From contig JBKECF010000010.1 in NCBI GenBank assembly GCA_047974375.1, forward strand, positions 1 to 64,000: a stretch of DNA of 64,000 bases, written 5' to 3'. The position numbers and the translations under genes were made by a program. This document shows positions 16,966 through 26,322 of the stretch, one piece after another. The notes beneath the pieces are model-generated. The model searched no databases and was not told where the DNA came from. It worked only from the letters and a program-made list of their open reading frames with translations. Positions within the stretch are counted from its first letter, which is position 1, and every line of letters starts with the position of its first letter. This DNA comes from JBKECF01 sp047974375 (GTDB taxonomy: Bacteria; Bacillota; Clostridia; Lachnospirales; CAMZNU01).

Positions 16966-18742
16966 TGCAAATGCCTCCTTTAAATTTTTGAGCTCCACAA
17001 TAACTACATTTAACTTTACAGTTAGGTGTTATTTTACTTTCTACAGATTTTTTTTCTTCATCAATCAAAAAGTTTTTAGTTACGCCTATATCTATAAAAT
17101 CCCATGGTAATATTTCATCTTTACAACGTTCTCTTGTATAAAAATCCATATCAATACCACATTCTTCAAATGCTTCGACCCACGTATTATATTTAAAATG
17201 CTCTGTCCATCCATCGTATCTTGCACCTTTTTCATAAGCTTTTATAATAACATTACTTAGTCGTCTATCGCCTCTAGCAAAAACTCCCTCTAAAACACTA
17301 AGCTTTGCATCGTGATAAGTATATCGTATAGCTTTAGATTTAATATGCGCTTTTAATTCCTTTTGTTTAAACATAAATTCATCGTAACTATTTTGTTTCA
17401 TCCACTGGAAAGGAGTAAATGGTTTAGGAACAAAACATGAAGTGCTTATATTTATCTTCGCTTTACCTCTATTTAGGTCTATAATTTTATATCCTAATTC
17501 GCCTATGTCTAATATATCTTCTATGGTTTCTGTAGGTAAACCTATCATAAAATATAACTTTAACTTGTTCCAACCACCTTCAAAACATAGTTTACACCCG
17601 TTTATTATTTCTTCTTCAGTTATACCTTTGTTAATTACATCTCTCATACGTTGGCTTCCAGCTTCAGGTGCGAAGGTAATACTACTTTTTCTAACGGATT
17701 GTATACGCTCCATTATATTTATTGTAAACCCATCAACACGTAATGATGGAAGCGAAAGATTAACCTTACAGTCTTCAAATTTATCCAATAAACCATTGGC
17801 TACTTCAGAAAATTTGCTATAGTCACCAGTACTTAGGCTAACTAAAGATATTTCCTCGTGCCCACTATTGTTTACAAGCTCTACTCCCTGTTCTATAAGA
17901 GTAGATGGCATTTTTTCTCGCACCGGCCTATATACGTATCCAGCCTGGCAAAACCTACATCCACGTGTACAACCGCGGAAAACCTCTAAAGTAACTCTAT
18001 CATGTACAATTTCTGTAAGTGGAACTAATTGTTTTTTAGGATAATATACATCATTTAAATTTTTAGTTATAACTTTAGTTATTTTATTTGGAGCAATATT
18101 TGACGAAAAATCTTTAATAGTGTTATCCTCATTATAGGTACATTGATAATACCTAGGTATGTATATACCTTCAAAATCAATAATTTTACGATAAAAATCT
18201 TCTTTAGTTATACTGTCTTTATAGGCGTCCATTATATCATTTAAAAGCTCTTCTCCTTCCCCTATGTAAAACACATCAATAATATCTGCCATAGGCTCAG
18301 GATTATAGGCACATGGTCCTCCAGCTATAATGATAGGATGTTCTTCCATACGGTCATTAGATAGAAAAGGTATATTAGAGAGGTCTAGCATAGTAAGTAT
18401 ATTCGTATAACTCATTTCATATTGTAAAGTAAACCCTATAAAATCAAATTTATTTAAATCATCTTGAGTTTCCAGTGCAAAAAGAGGTATATTTGCTTTC
18501 CGCATTAGTTCTTCCATATCAATCCAAGGAGTATAGACTCTCTCTGCGTATGTATCACTTCTTTCATTCAAAAAATAATATAATATTTCCATCCCTAGGT
18601 GACTCATCCCCACTTCGTATACATCTGGAAATGCCAAAGCAAATCGAATATCAATTTTTTCAACGTCCTTTTTTATTATATTAATTTCGTTTCCAATGTA
18701 TCTAGCTGGTTTTTCTACTTTATTTAATAAATAGTCATTCAT
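16952..18742 (-). CDS. TIGR03960-family B12-binding-like radical SAM protein
   Basis: A 596-residue radical SAM protein. The N-terminal part (about 1-200) has a B12-binding-like fold with FPDVYEVGMSHLGMEILY and IIAGGPCAYNPEPM. The radical SAM cluster motif is CTRGCRFCQAGYVYRP near 262-277, with Cys spacing CxxxCxxC. SLPSLRVDGF and FAPEAGSQRMRDVINKG follow, typical of the family. The C terminus ends with a Cys-rich CKVKCSYCGAQKFKGG that may bind metal. I chose the ATG at 18742 because GGAGAAATA precedes it. It is coupled to the DUF2344 gene. Confidence 0.88.
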   Translation of the reverse strand: MNDYLLNKVEKPARYIGNEINIIKKDVEKIDIRFALAFPDVYEVGMSHLGMEILYYFLNERSDTYAERVYTPWIDMEELMRKANIPLFALETQDDLNKFDFIGFTLQYEMSYTNILTMLDLSNIPFLSNDRMEEHPIIIAGGPCAYNPEPMADIIDVFYIGEGEELLNDIMDAYKDSITKEDFYRKIIDFEGIYIPRYYQCTYNEDNTIKDFSSNIAPNKITKVITKNLNDVYYPKKQLVPLTEIVHDRVTLEVFRGCTRGCRFCQAGYVYRPVREKMPSTLIEQGVELVNNSGHEEISLVSLSTGDYSKFSEVANGLLDKFEDCKVNLSLPSLRVDGFTINIMERIQSVRKSSITFAPEAGSQRMRDVINKGITEEEIINGCKLCFEGGWNKLKLYFMIGLPTETIEDILDIGELGYKIIDLNRGKAKINISTSCFVPKPFTPFQWMKQNSYDEFMFKQKELKAHIKSKAIRYTYHDAKLSVLEGVFARGDRRLSNVIIKAYEKGARYDGWTEHFKYNTWVEAFEECGIDMDFYTRERCKDEILPWDFIDIGVTKNFLIDEEKKSVESKITPNCKVKCSYCGAQKFKGGICIDKI

Positions 18743-18755
18743 TATTTCTCCTTTA

Positions 18756-19373
18756 TTATAATTCTGGGTTATGCATGTTAAATAAATTAAATGGATAAAA
18801 ATTAGGTATTGATCTAAATGACTTACCTGAAAAAAATTCATATTTATACGACCATAATCCTAATTCTTTCCCTTTAGTTCCAGTGTATTTTTTATCTCCG
18901 TATATAGGAAAACCAAAATTCGACATTTGCACACGTATCTGATGATGTCTACCAGTAAAAAGTTCAATTTCCAATAAGGCTAAATTTCCTTTCACTTCAA
19001 TTACTCTATAATTTAACTTAGCATTTTTACTACCTGTCGTACCTTTTTGTACTATTTTTGATGTATTTGTTCTTTGGTTTTTCAAAATAAAATTTTCTAA
19101 AGTGCCATGGCAGCAATTAACTGCTATAACACTATCAACTATGCATAAATACAATTTTTTGTTTAAACTATTTTGAAACTCTTTTATGGAAGTTTTATTT
19201 TTACACAGTATTACAATACCACCTACAGCAAAATCTAATCTATTTGCAATATGATATTTATTTAAATCTGCAAATTCTTGAATTTGACTTTTTGCATTTT
19301 TACTATGCTGCACAAATTCTTTTTGAGATTTTTCTATACACACGTAGTCATTATCTTCAGATAATATTTTCAT
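18756..19373 (-). CDS. RluA-family pseudouridine synthase
   Basis: A 205-residue single-domain enzyme that isomerises uridine in rRNA or tRNA. The catalytic Asp is in ANRLDFAVGGIVIL, a variant of HRLDxxTSG in which the first His is Asn. FTGRHHQIRVQMSNFGFPIYGDKKY is the conserved second motif. It lacks an S4 domain, as do TruC-like and RluA-like members. It starts with ATG at 19373; 13 bases separate its stop from the radical SAM start. RNA target unknown. Confidence 0.85.
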   Translation of the reverse strand: MKILSEDNDYVCIEKSQKEFVQHSKNAKSQIQEFADLNKYHIANRLDFAVGGIVILCKNKTSIKEFQNSLNKKLYLCIVDSVIAVNCCHGTLENFILKNQRTNTSKIVQKGTTGSKNAKLNYRVIEVKGNLALLEIELFTGRHHQIRVQMSNFGFPIYGDKKYTGTKGKELGLWSYKYEFFSGKSFRSIPNFYPFNLFNMHNPEL

Positions 19374-19413
19374 TAATACCGCCCCCTAACTAAAAAAGAC
19401 TATCGGTAAATAT

Positions 19414-19520
19414 AGAAAAAAATCACCCAAAAATAAAGCCATACTTATGGTTTAGAGTTCAAACTCATAAGGTATACAAAACTAAAATATTTTGTTTTAT
19501 ATATTATGGCTTTTTTGGGT
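19414..19520 (-). terminator. Branched terminator-like structure after the Bax-inhibitor gene
   Basis: On the minus strand an outer stem pairs ACCCAAAAAAGCCATA with TATGGCTTTATTTTTGGGT. Inside are two further hairpins, AAAAC...GTTTT and CTTATGAGTT...AACTC..CATAAG. A T run follows (19414-19421 as A on plus). It lies downstream of the gene ending at 19552 and upstream of the pseudouridine synthase. It works as a terminator on paper, but the three-way shape is richer than usual. Confidence 0.6.
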
Positions 19521-19551
19521 AATATATTTTTTCTTTTATAAATCCGACAGC

Positions 19552-20295
19552 CTAATTGTTTCTGCTACCTAATCTTAAAATATATAGGAATATATTAATA
19601 AAATCCAGATATAAGCTAAGAGCACTAAGTATAGAAGCTTTTTTTAAGGCCTCGCTATTACCACTAGAAGTATAATAAATATATTCTTTCTTTATACGTT
19701 GTACATCCCAAGCAGTGATACCAATAAATAGGAATAAACCTGCAAGGGTAATAAAATAATCAAGAGCACCACTTTTAAATACAAATATATTTAAAAATGT
19801 TGTTACCAGCAACATTATTAATCCCACAAATAAATATTTACTAAGAGACATTAAATTTGCTTTAGTAAAATAACCGTACACAGCCATTATACCAAAAGTT
19901 AAAGTAGCCAAACCAAAAGCTTGTACTGCAACTGGTGAAAACGCACCAGTAATAGAATCATATGAATAAGCAAGTACTATAGAACCTATAGTTAATCCAT
20001 TGAGTATAGCATAAAGAAAAAATAAAGCTCCAGCTACAAAACTACTTATTTTATTTCTTGCAAAAGACAAAGCAAATACAACTATTACTTCAAATATTAG
20101 CAACATTCCGTATGAATTTACAATATTATAAGAGATTGTTTGTCCCGTTAATATGCCAAAATTTAAAAATAAAGCAGTAATTGTTGTAACCAATAATCCT
20201 AAAAACATCCACCCAAAAACTTTAACTAAATGTTGTTTCAAGCCTGACTCAATACTATCGGCTCCTAAGCCATTAATTTGTGAAAAATTATCCAT
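19552..20295 (-). CDS. Bax inhibitor-1/YccA-family membrane protein
   Basis: A 247-residue integral membrane protein with about seven hydrophobic helices. The signature GLATLTFGIMAVYGYFTK, the ITAWDVQRIKK segment after helix six and the late LSALSLYLDFINIFLYILRL are diagnostic of the BI-1 (UPF0005) family, which includes the calcium-leak channel YetJ. The conserved Asp residues of the pH sensor (AWD and YLDF) are present. It is one base from the next upstream gene, so it is in an operon with the unknown anchored protein. Confidence 0.88.
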   Translation of the reverse strand: MDNFSQINGLGADSIESGLKQHLVKVFGWMFLGLLVTTITALFLNFGILTGQTISYNIVNSYGMLLIFEVIVVFALSFARNKISSFVAGALFFLYAILNGLTIGSIVLAYSYDSITGAFSPVAVQAFGLATLTFGIMAVYGYFTKANLMSLSKYLFVGLIMLLVTTFLNIFVFKSGALDYFITLAGLFLFIGITAWDVQRIKKEYIYYTSSGNSEALKKASILSALSLYLDFINIFLYILRLGSRNN

Positions 20296-20296
20296 T

Positions 20297-20923
20297 TTAT
20301 TTTCCTCCTAATTTGCTATAATTTTTTAAAAAGTAGTTAAATGTTACTACAGCATTATCAAGTTTTCTAGAACTCATTGAAATTGCTGCATAGGTATCTT
20401 CATCTATTTTAACAGCACAGGGATATGGTTCAACCTCACCATCGGCTGTATAACTACTCATTTCAACTTCATTATTACTTGTATCAATACCTAATTCATC
20501 TAAGTTGTAAAAAATACCTTGGGATTTTCCGTTAATAAGATTTTTTTCATCCATTATCTGTATATCAATCTCGCCAGCAGCCAACATTACTGTAAATTTT
20601 TGTGTTGCTGCTAGCTCGTTTTGTGATGGATAAAGGGGAATAATAGACAATTCTTCATTAACATCCTCAGATATAAATTCAGCATTAAAATCATTTTTAA
20701 AATTAATAAGACTTTCGTCACTATAATATTTATCTAATATAACAATTGTGCTAAAAGGTTTCGGCGGTGGGTTAAACACAATTGTGTTTAATAAACTACC
20801 TATAATCAAAAGAAAAATAATTCCTCCGAAAAAGTAGGCTTGATAGTAGTGCCAAATATATTTTGCCTTTTCTTTATTATCCATATTTTTAGTGCGTTCT
20901 TTAAAACTTTTATTATCTGACAT
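20297..20923 (-). CDS. Membrane-anchored protein of unknown function
   Basis: A 208-residue protein with a basic, Lys-rich cytoplasmic N terminus (KFKERTKNMDNKEKAKYIWHYY-like, positively charged), one membrane helix at about 37-57 (FGGIIFLLIIGSLL), and a 150-residue outer domain that is acidic. Proteins of this build (charged start, KYIWHYYQAYF, helix, then a solute-binding-like domain) are widespread in Clostridia without known role. One base from the BI-1 gene. No catalytic motif is visible. Confidence 0.7.
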   Translation of the reverse strand: MSDNKSFKERTKNMDNKEKAKYIWHYYQAYFFGGIIFLLIIGSLLNTIVFNPPPKPFSTIVILDKYYSDESLINFKNDFNAEFISEDVNEELSIIPLYPSQNELAATQKFTVMLAAGEIDIQIMDEKNLINGKSQGIFYNLDELGIDTSNNEVEMSSYTADGEVEPYPCAVKIDEDTYAAISMSSRKLDNAVVTFNYFLKNYSKLGGK

Positions 20924-20946
20924 ATTTTACCTCGAAATTATGTATT

Positions 20947-21672
20947 TTACTCTAAGCCATTTTTACTATTAAACATATTTATTGTTCTGGAAAGTGCCTC
21001 TTTTGAATCATACCATGGTTCTTTTTCATAACGGTAGTCAAATTTTTTTATAAACCAATCTAAATCTTTTTCTAGCTTTTGGAAATGCTTAGATTGTATA
21101 TTATACAGTTCTTTAATAAAATCTTCAAGTTCTGCACTTTTTAAGTACTTACCACAATCTTCAATTAACCTAGAAAAATGACTAAAACAAAAGCCTTTAG
21201 AGTTCAAAAAAACTTCTTTAAATTCTTTATCTTTTTTTAATAAATAGAAAAATGAGTATATATACCTTTCTAATGTGCTTTCAATTTTTTCACAAACATA
21301 ACAACTACTTTCGGTTGTTTTTAAAAACTCTTGTATCTCCTTTAAGTTTGAATTTTTTTTAAATAAGCCTTTTTTTTCATTAAAATTAATATTATTAAAA
21401 AGTTCTCCTAAAATTTTATTAATTTTAACAAGATGTGTATATTCCATTAATGCCAAACCCAGTCTATTTTGTTCTTTATACAGTTCATCTAAATGTACTT
21501 TACAAAAACCTAATTTGTCTGTTTTTTCTCTTATGTCATCTTCCATATACGCAGGACCTAGTATATAGTCTAAGCTATCTTTATGCAATTTTTCTTCCAT
21601 GAAACAAAAAGGACAAGTAGATTCAGAGTTAAAACCGTCCATAATAGGTATTGTATAAATTTTTTCTTCCAT
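20947..21672 (-). CDS. DUF6062-family zinc-ribbon-like protein
   Basis: A 241-residue soluble, mostly helical protein. Two CxxC pairs, TCPFCFMEEK at about 20-29 and SCYVCEKIE near 125, could form a metal site. GFCKVHLDELYKEQNRLGLA and GFCFSHFSRLIE each add a Cys and a His. The arrangement corresponds to the family named DUF6062. Function unknown. It is the first gene of the minus-strand operon leading to the Bax-inhibitor gene, with an A/G-rich site (GGAGACAAT) before the ATG. Confidence 0.75.
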   Translation of the reverse strand: MEEKIYTIPIMDGFNSESTCPFCFMEEKLHKDSLDYILGPAYMEDDIREKTDKLGFCKVHLDELYKEQNRLGLALMEYTHLVKINKILGELFNNINFNEKKGLFKKNSNLKEIQEFLKTTESSCYVCEKIESTLERYIYSFFYLLKKDKEFKEVFLNSKGFCFSHFSRLIEDCGKYLKSAELEDFIKELYNIQSKHFQKLEKDLDWFIKKFDYRYEKEPWYDSKEALSRTINMFNSKNGLE

Positions 21673-21756
21673 CTTTATTGTCTCCTTAACTTCTGTTAAT
21701 ATATTATAAAATACAGTATACTAAAAGTTAAGAAAATATGAAAGGGTTCAAAATTT

Positions 21757-22593
21757 ATGAATATAATTTCAAATGATAACACAATAACCTTAAATGAAGT
21801 TGAAAATTTTAATATAAAACAAACACTAGAATGCGGACAAGCTTTTCGCTTTGAATTAATTAATGATAGATACAAAATAATTGCGAAGAACAAAATTTTA
21901 TATGTAAAAGAAAATACTTTTTATACAACTAAAAAAGATTTCGAAGAAATATGGTTAGATTATTTTGACTTAAAAAAAGATTACAGTCTAATACAGAACA
22001 AACTATGCGAAGACAGCATAATGAAAAAAGCTATCGAATACGGCAAGGGCATAAGAATTTTAAATCAAGATAAATTTGAAATGTTAATTTCATTTATTAT
22101 TTCGCAAAATAACAGAATACCTATGATTAAAAAAGTGATTAACAATATAAGTGAAAAATACGGAACAGATTTAGGTGATGGGTATGCTTTTCCTACTGTA
22201 GAGCAACTTTCTAAAGCAAATATAAATGAATTAATGGAATGCAAAACTGGTTTTAGAGCTAAATATATAATGGATGCACTAGAAAAAGTAAATACTCTGG
22301 ATTTAAATAAATTAGACCAGCTACCAACACCTGAGTTAAAGGAAAAACTAAAAGAAATAAATGGCGTTGGGGATAAAGTAGCTAATTGTATATCCTTATT
22401 TGGCTATGGCAGGTGTGATTCCTTTCCTATCGACGTTTGGATTAAACGAATAATGGAACACTTCTACTATAACAGCCAAGACACAAACAAAAATATTATA
22501 ACAGCTGATGCGATAAAAATGTTTGGCCAATATTGCGGCTATGCTCAGCAATATTTATTTTATTATGCGCGAGAGGAAAAAATTGGTAAATAA
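21757..22593 (+). CDS. ogg: 8-oxoguanine DNA glycosylase (OGG family)
   Basis: A 278-residue base-excision repair enzyme. The N-terminal TATA-like domain has TLECGQAFRFE; the central part has LISFIISQNNRIPMIKKVI; the helix-hairpin-helix is INGVGDKVANCISLFGYG with the catalytic Lys in GDKVA, and the catalytic Asp is in FPIDVWIKRIM. This is the pattern of eukaryote-like Ogg1 found in Clostridia, which removes 8-oxoG paired with C and nicks the strand. The helicase gene starts two bases after its stop. Confidence 0.92.
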   Translation: MNIISNDNTITLNEVENFNIKQTLECGQAFRFELINDRYKIIAKNKILYVKENTFYTTKKDFEEIWLDYFDLKKDYSLIQNKLCEDSIMKKAIEYGKGIRILNQDKFEMLISFIISQNNRIPMIKKVINNISEKYGTDLGDGYAFPTVEQLSKANINELMECKTGFRAKYIMDALEKVNTLDLNKLDQLPTPELKEKLKEINGVGDKVANCISLFGYGRCDSFPIDVWIKRIMEHFYYNSQDTNKNIITADAIKMFGQYCGYAQQYLFYYAREEKIGK

Positions 22594-22594
22594 T

Positions 22595-23692
22595 ATGGAT
22601 TTTGAATTATGTAATAAATACAAAGAAGTTTTAGAAAAAGCAGCTATTACTAGCATGACTGATGTTCAAAAAATAGCCATACCTAAAATAAAAGCAGGTA
22701 ATGATTTAATTGTAGTAAGTGAAACAGGTTCAGGAAAAACTCTTACATACCTTCTTCCTTTAATGGAATCCGTTGACAAAGAAATTAAAACACCACAAAT
22801 TTTAATTTTAGCACCTACTCACGAACTATCTTCACAAATACATAGAGTAGTAAAGATGTTTAGAAGTGATTCAATGTTGTTAGTAGGTGGTATGAATTTA
22901 AAAAAACAAATTGATTCATTAAAAGAAAGGCCGAAAATTATAATTGGCTCCAACGGTAGGATACTTGAATTAATTAGGTTAAAAAAACTAAAGATGCATA
23001 CAATAAAAACAATTGTATTAGATGAAGGCGACAGACTTTTAGACGATGATAATATAGAAGACACAAAAAAAGTTATAAAAACAACTTTAAAAGAAAGACA
23101 AATTTTATACTTTAGTGCATCTATTAATAAAGATACCGAAAATGAACTAAAACTAATTATGAAATCACCTGAGACCATAAAGCTAGAAATGACCCTACCA
23201 AGCAAAATTGAACATTTTTATATTGAATGTAAAAGAAGAGATAAAGTTGATGCACTAAGAAAAATAATATACGGCATGAATATACCTAAAACCATTATTT
23301 TTGTGAACAATCCTGTGATTATAAATGATATAGTAAACAAACTAAATTATCATAAATTAAATACTCTAGGACTTTTCGGAAGTAAAAACGTTGGAAAAAG
23401 AAATAGTACAATTATCAAATTCAAAGAACAAAATATCCCAATATTAGTAACGTCAGACCTTACATCTAGAGGTCTAGATATAGATAACGTTGAACTAGTT
23501 ATTAATTATGACGTACCAGACCCTACCTTCTATCAACATAGATGCGGACGTACTGGACGAATAGGAAAAAGCGGTATCTGTATAAGCCTAGCTAGTGCCA
23601 CAGAAATTAAATTTCTTGAAAATATAAAAGAAACCTACAGTATTAATATTGAAAGAAAAAAAATGGCATACGGCAAGTTAGTAAACAGCTAA
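22595..23692 (+). CDS. DEAD-box-type RNA helicase (variant DEGD box)
   Basis: A 365-residue helicase core without extra domains. Motifs in order: Q motif region MTDVQKIAIP, I ETGSGKT, Ia APTHELSSQ (PTRELA usually), II DEGD in place of DEAD, III SAS in FSASI, IV TIIFVNN, V TSRGLDI, VI HRCGRTGRIGKSG. The variants in motifs Ia, II and III are notable but leave the ATP-binding acidic pair intact. Start ATG at 22595, two bases after ogg; an in-frame start inside ogg is less likely. RNA remodelling is expected; the coupling with a DNA glycosylase is unexplained. Confidence 0.85.
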   Translation: MDFELCNKYKEVLEKAAITSMTDVQKIAIPKIKAGNDLIVVSETGSGKTLTYLLPLMESVDKEIKTPQILILAPTHELSSQIHRVVKMFRSDSMLLVGGMNLKKQIDSLKERPKIIIGSNGRILELIRLKKLKMHTIKTIVLDEGDRLLDDDNIEDTKKVIKTTLKERQILYFSASINKDTENELKLIMKSPETIKLEMTLPSKIEHFYIECKRRDKVDALRKIIYGMNIPKTIIFVNNPVIINDIVNKLNYHKLNTLGLFGSKNVGKRNSTIIKFKEQNIPILVTSDLTSRGLDIDNVELVINYDVPDPTFYQHRCGRTGRIGKSGICISLASATEIKFLENIKETYSINIERKKMAYGKLVNS

Positions 23693-23722
23693 TACGTTAT
23701 TTAGCTTTAGAAAGGAATACTT

Positions 23723-24544
23723 ATGAATTGGAAAAAAGCAAAAAATTTGGTTCTTATATTTTTAATAGTTCTAAATCTATTTTTATTAACTTTTAATTAT
23801 TCTTCCAAAACAATTTACACCATGACTTTAGAGCAAGAAAAAACAATTCTAAGCGTTCTATCGGAGTATAATATTGGTATTTACGTTGAACTACCTAAGG
23901 TATTTACTCCTATGTACGATATGGAAATAATAAATAAAGGAAATAGTATTGCTGAAGAATTAATAGAAGTTTTTTTTAATGAAGATATTCAGCCTTTGTA
24001 TGATGAAAATAGGCTAGTATATCAAAGCTCAGAAGGTTCTCTAACTATCGAAAACGGTTTTTTTTCTTTTACCTCTCTTGAAGGAATTAATAAAAACTAC
24101 GAAGATATATTAAGTGAATTTAAAATGTACGATGACTTAGAGTTAGAAAAAATTTTAGTAGAAGATACAATAACAACATATGAGTACTGTGAAAAAGTAG
24201 AAGACTATATTTTATATAGCAATTACTTAAGTATAACTGTAGAAGATAATTTAATAACTAGAATAAATGGGTATAATAGCGAACCAAATGGATTTATTGG
24301 TGAAAAGAAAGATATTATTTCTGTAGATATGGCACTGTTTAACTTTGCCAAGGAAGTAAAAAGAACAGGAGCAGAAAACATTTTTGTTGATAAAATTGAT
24401 ATTGTCTACTACCTTTATGACGAAGCTGTTAGTGAAGAAGGTGTTGTTTTAAAAGCCATACCTTGTTATAGAATAAATATTGAGGGTAATCCAGAGGCAT
24501 TTTTAATTAACGCATATAACAACCAAATAATCAATTTGTTTTAG
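23723..24544 (+). CDS. YycI-like membrane-anchored regulator of the WalRK type
   Basis: A 273-residue protein that begins MNWKKAKNLVLIFLIVLNLF, the typical cytoplasmic start and single helix of YycI, a regulator of the WalK histidine kinase. The outer domain (about 30-273) has the YycI-like repeats of beta-rich segments. The walRK and yycH genes normally beside it are not here, so it is separated from the usual cluster. AAGGAATACTT precedes the ATG. Confidence 0.65.
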   Translation: MNWKKAKNLVLIFLIVLNLFLLTFNYSSKTIYTMTLEQEKTILSVLSEYNIGIYVELPKVFTPMYDMEIINKGNSIAEELIEVFFNEDIQPLYDENRLVYQSSEGSLTIENGFFSFTSLEGINKNYEDILSEFKMYDDLELEKILVEDTITTYEYCEKVEDYILYSNYLSITVEDNLITRINGYNSEPNGFIGEKKDIISVDMALFNFAKEVKRTGAENIFVDKIDIVYYLYDEAVSEEGVVLKAIPCYRINIEGNPEAFLINAYNNQIINLF

Positions 24545-24637
24545 TTGCATTTACAACGCTATTATTATGTTATTAGTTTAGTATGTAAATATAAACATGT
24601 AAAATAATAAACGTATTTGAATTTATGAGGTGATATT

Positions 24638-25183
24638 ATGAGCGCAACTTTGGGACCAATACACATTTGGTTGTATAAAAAAATTAAATTTCAGGATAAT
24701 ATTAATGACTTTTTAGCTGAAAAATATAATTTAAACTACAATAGTTTAGGCAATAGTAATTTAGAAGATGTAATAGATGAAATGAATATTCATGGCTATT
24801 TGCAAGGTAAGATCAATGAAGTTGAAAGTGGATATAATAAATTAATTACAGAAATACTAAAAAAAACTGATATTGAAGAAATATACAAAGTTATTTTTCA
24901 ATACGGGGAGGAACATGAACTAAAATTAAACTCACCCCAAGATATTTATAAAGAATTAACGGATTTAATGCTAGATGGCATGCCTTGCGATAGATCCATT
25001 GAAGTAGTAGATAGTTTTGATGATTATATTAAATGGGAATTGGTAATAGATGTACATTCACCATTTTGGGAAAATATTGAAATATATCATAACTTACGAA
25101 CTTACTTAATAAATGGAATGGTAAAAAATGCAGGTTTTATTTTAAAAAATCAAAATAATACTTTTACGTTAGAGAGGTGTTAA
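24638..25183 (+). CDS. Conserved protein of unknown function linked to hemerythrin
   Basis: A 181-residue soluble protein beginning MSATLGPIHIWLYKKIKFQD. The central segment (about 40-110) is helical and acidic. No cofactor motif is obvious except CDRS near 120 and His residues in PIHIW and DVHSPF. The start has a GAGGTGATATT site. Its stop is directly followed by the hemerythrin start, so the two are translationally coupled and probably act together, for example in sensing or binding oxygen or nitric oxide. That is inference. Confidence 0.7.
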   Translation: MSATLGPIHIWLYKKIKFQDNINDFLAEKYNLNYNSLGNSNLEDVIDEMNIHGYLQGKINEVESGYNKLITEILKKTDIEEIYKVIFQYGEEHELKLNSPQDIYKELTDLMLDGMPCDRSIEVVDSFDDYIKWELVIDVHSPFWENIEIYHNLRTYLINGMVKNAGFILKNQNNTFTLERC

Positions 25184-25729
25184 ATGAAGTCCATAGATTT
25201 AATGAAAAATGAACATCAATTAATTTTTAAAGCTGTTGATATTATAAAAAAAGAATCCATAGATATACTAGAAGGAAAAGAAATTAATACTGACTTATTT
25301 TATAATTTTATTGAGTTTGTGAGAAAATTTGCTGACGAGCACCACCATGGTAAAGAAGAAAAGTTTTTATTTAAAGAAATGCAAGATAAACTTGGTGAAA
25401 TCGGCGTTAATGTTATAAAGCACGGTATGCTTGTTGAACATGACCTAGGTAGATTATATATGGCGGAACTAGAAACCTCTTTAAATGATTATAAGGCGAA
25501 TAACAATAGCGAAATTAAACTGGACATACTTACAAATACTATGTCCTACGCAAAACTTATTTCAAGGCATATGGCAAAAGAAGATGATCTCATTTATGTA
25601 TTTGGAATGAAAAACTTACCTGAAGATGTAATGGCGGAAGTTGATAAAAAATCTCTAAGTTATGAAAAAGAACATAGTCATGTAAGAGATTATTATGAAA
25701 AGTTAATCGAAAATAAATTTAAAAAATAA
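25184..25729 (+). CDS. Hemerythrin/HHE-domain protein
   Basis: A 181-residue four-helix protein. Ligand residues of a di-iron centre appear as NEHQLIF (H12), ADEHHHGKEEKFLF (H and E), LVEHDLGR (H, D) and SRHMAKEDDLIY (H, E, D). The order matches HHE/hemerythrin-like proteins (DUF438-related YtfE type), which bind oxygen or NO, or protect against nitrosative and oxidative stress. In a strict anaerobe this suggests oxygen or NO handling. GAGAGG and coupling to the previous gene are visible. Confidence 0.85.
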   Translation: MKSIDLMKNEHQLIFKAVDIIKKESIDILEGKEINTDLFYNFIEFVRKFADEHHHGKEEKFLFKEMQDKLGEIGVNVIKHGMLVEHDLGRLYMAELETSLNDYKANNNSEIKLDILTNTMSYAKLISRHMAKEDDLIYVFGMKNLPEDVMAEVDKKSLSYEKEHSHVRDYYEKLIENKFKK

Positions 25730-25956
25730 ATCAAAAGTCGAAGGGTGAACTAAAATATACCCTATGTCAAGGACAATTAAAAAAAGCCAAGGCTATACAG
25801 ATTATAAAAATAAAGAATACAAGTGTTATTTTTGGGTAATTACGTACTACATTATTATTAATTATGTAGATTAGTATATTGTTATGAAACCAAATTACAG
25901 AAAAACTTGATAGTTGTGGTGTATAAAGGGTATTATATATATAAGGAGGGGTAGTT

Positions 25957-26322
25957 ATGAATTTTTCTATTTTAGTTTTAATTTCAGTCATTCCAATTCC
26001 AACTTCGATGATTGCGTTTGGAACTCTATGGAGAAAACATCCACCTAAAAGTATAAACTGGATATATGGATATAGAACAATAAGAGCAATGAAAAATGAT
26101 AACACGTGGAGATTTGCACATCTATATCAGGCAAAATTATGGCGTTGGAGCGGAAGCATTTTGTTATTATTTGCTTTAATTTTCTCATTGACATTTACAA
26201 ATAGTTACAAAGAAATACCTTCTTGGGTTTTCTATGTGGAATTAGGTGTTATGATTTTAACAATAATACCAACAGAAATAGCACTTAGAAAAAAGTTTGA
26301 TAAGGAAGGTAACTTAAATTGA
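25957..26322 (+). CDS. SdpI-family membrane protein
   Basis: A 121-residue protein with three hydrophobic helices (about 5-20, 65-85, 92-110). The loop INWIYGYRTIRAMKNDNTWRFAH fits the SdpI/YhfL signature GYRT..S.kn..tW.fA. In Bacillus, SdpI is the immunity protein to the SdpC toxin; many small homologues have no known partner. AAGGAGGGG precedes the ATG. No Sdp toxin gene is nearby. The 227 bases upstream hold only small AT-rich hairpins. Confidence 0.85.
   Translation: MNFSILVLISVIPIPTSMIAFGTLWRKHPPKSINWIYGYRTIRAMKNDNTWRFAHLYQAKLWRWSGSILLLFALIFSLTFTNSYKEIPSWVFYVELGVMILTIIPTEIALRKKFDKEGNLN

Noticed and set aside
25767..26105. Minus-strand frame over the SdpI gene start
   Set aside because: Antisense to a clear membrane protein of a known family; no start signal.
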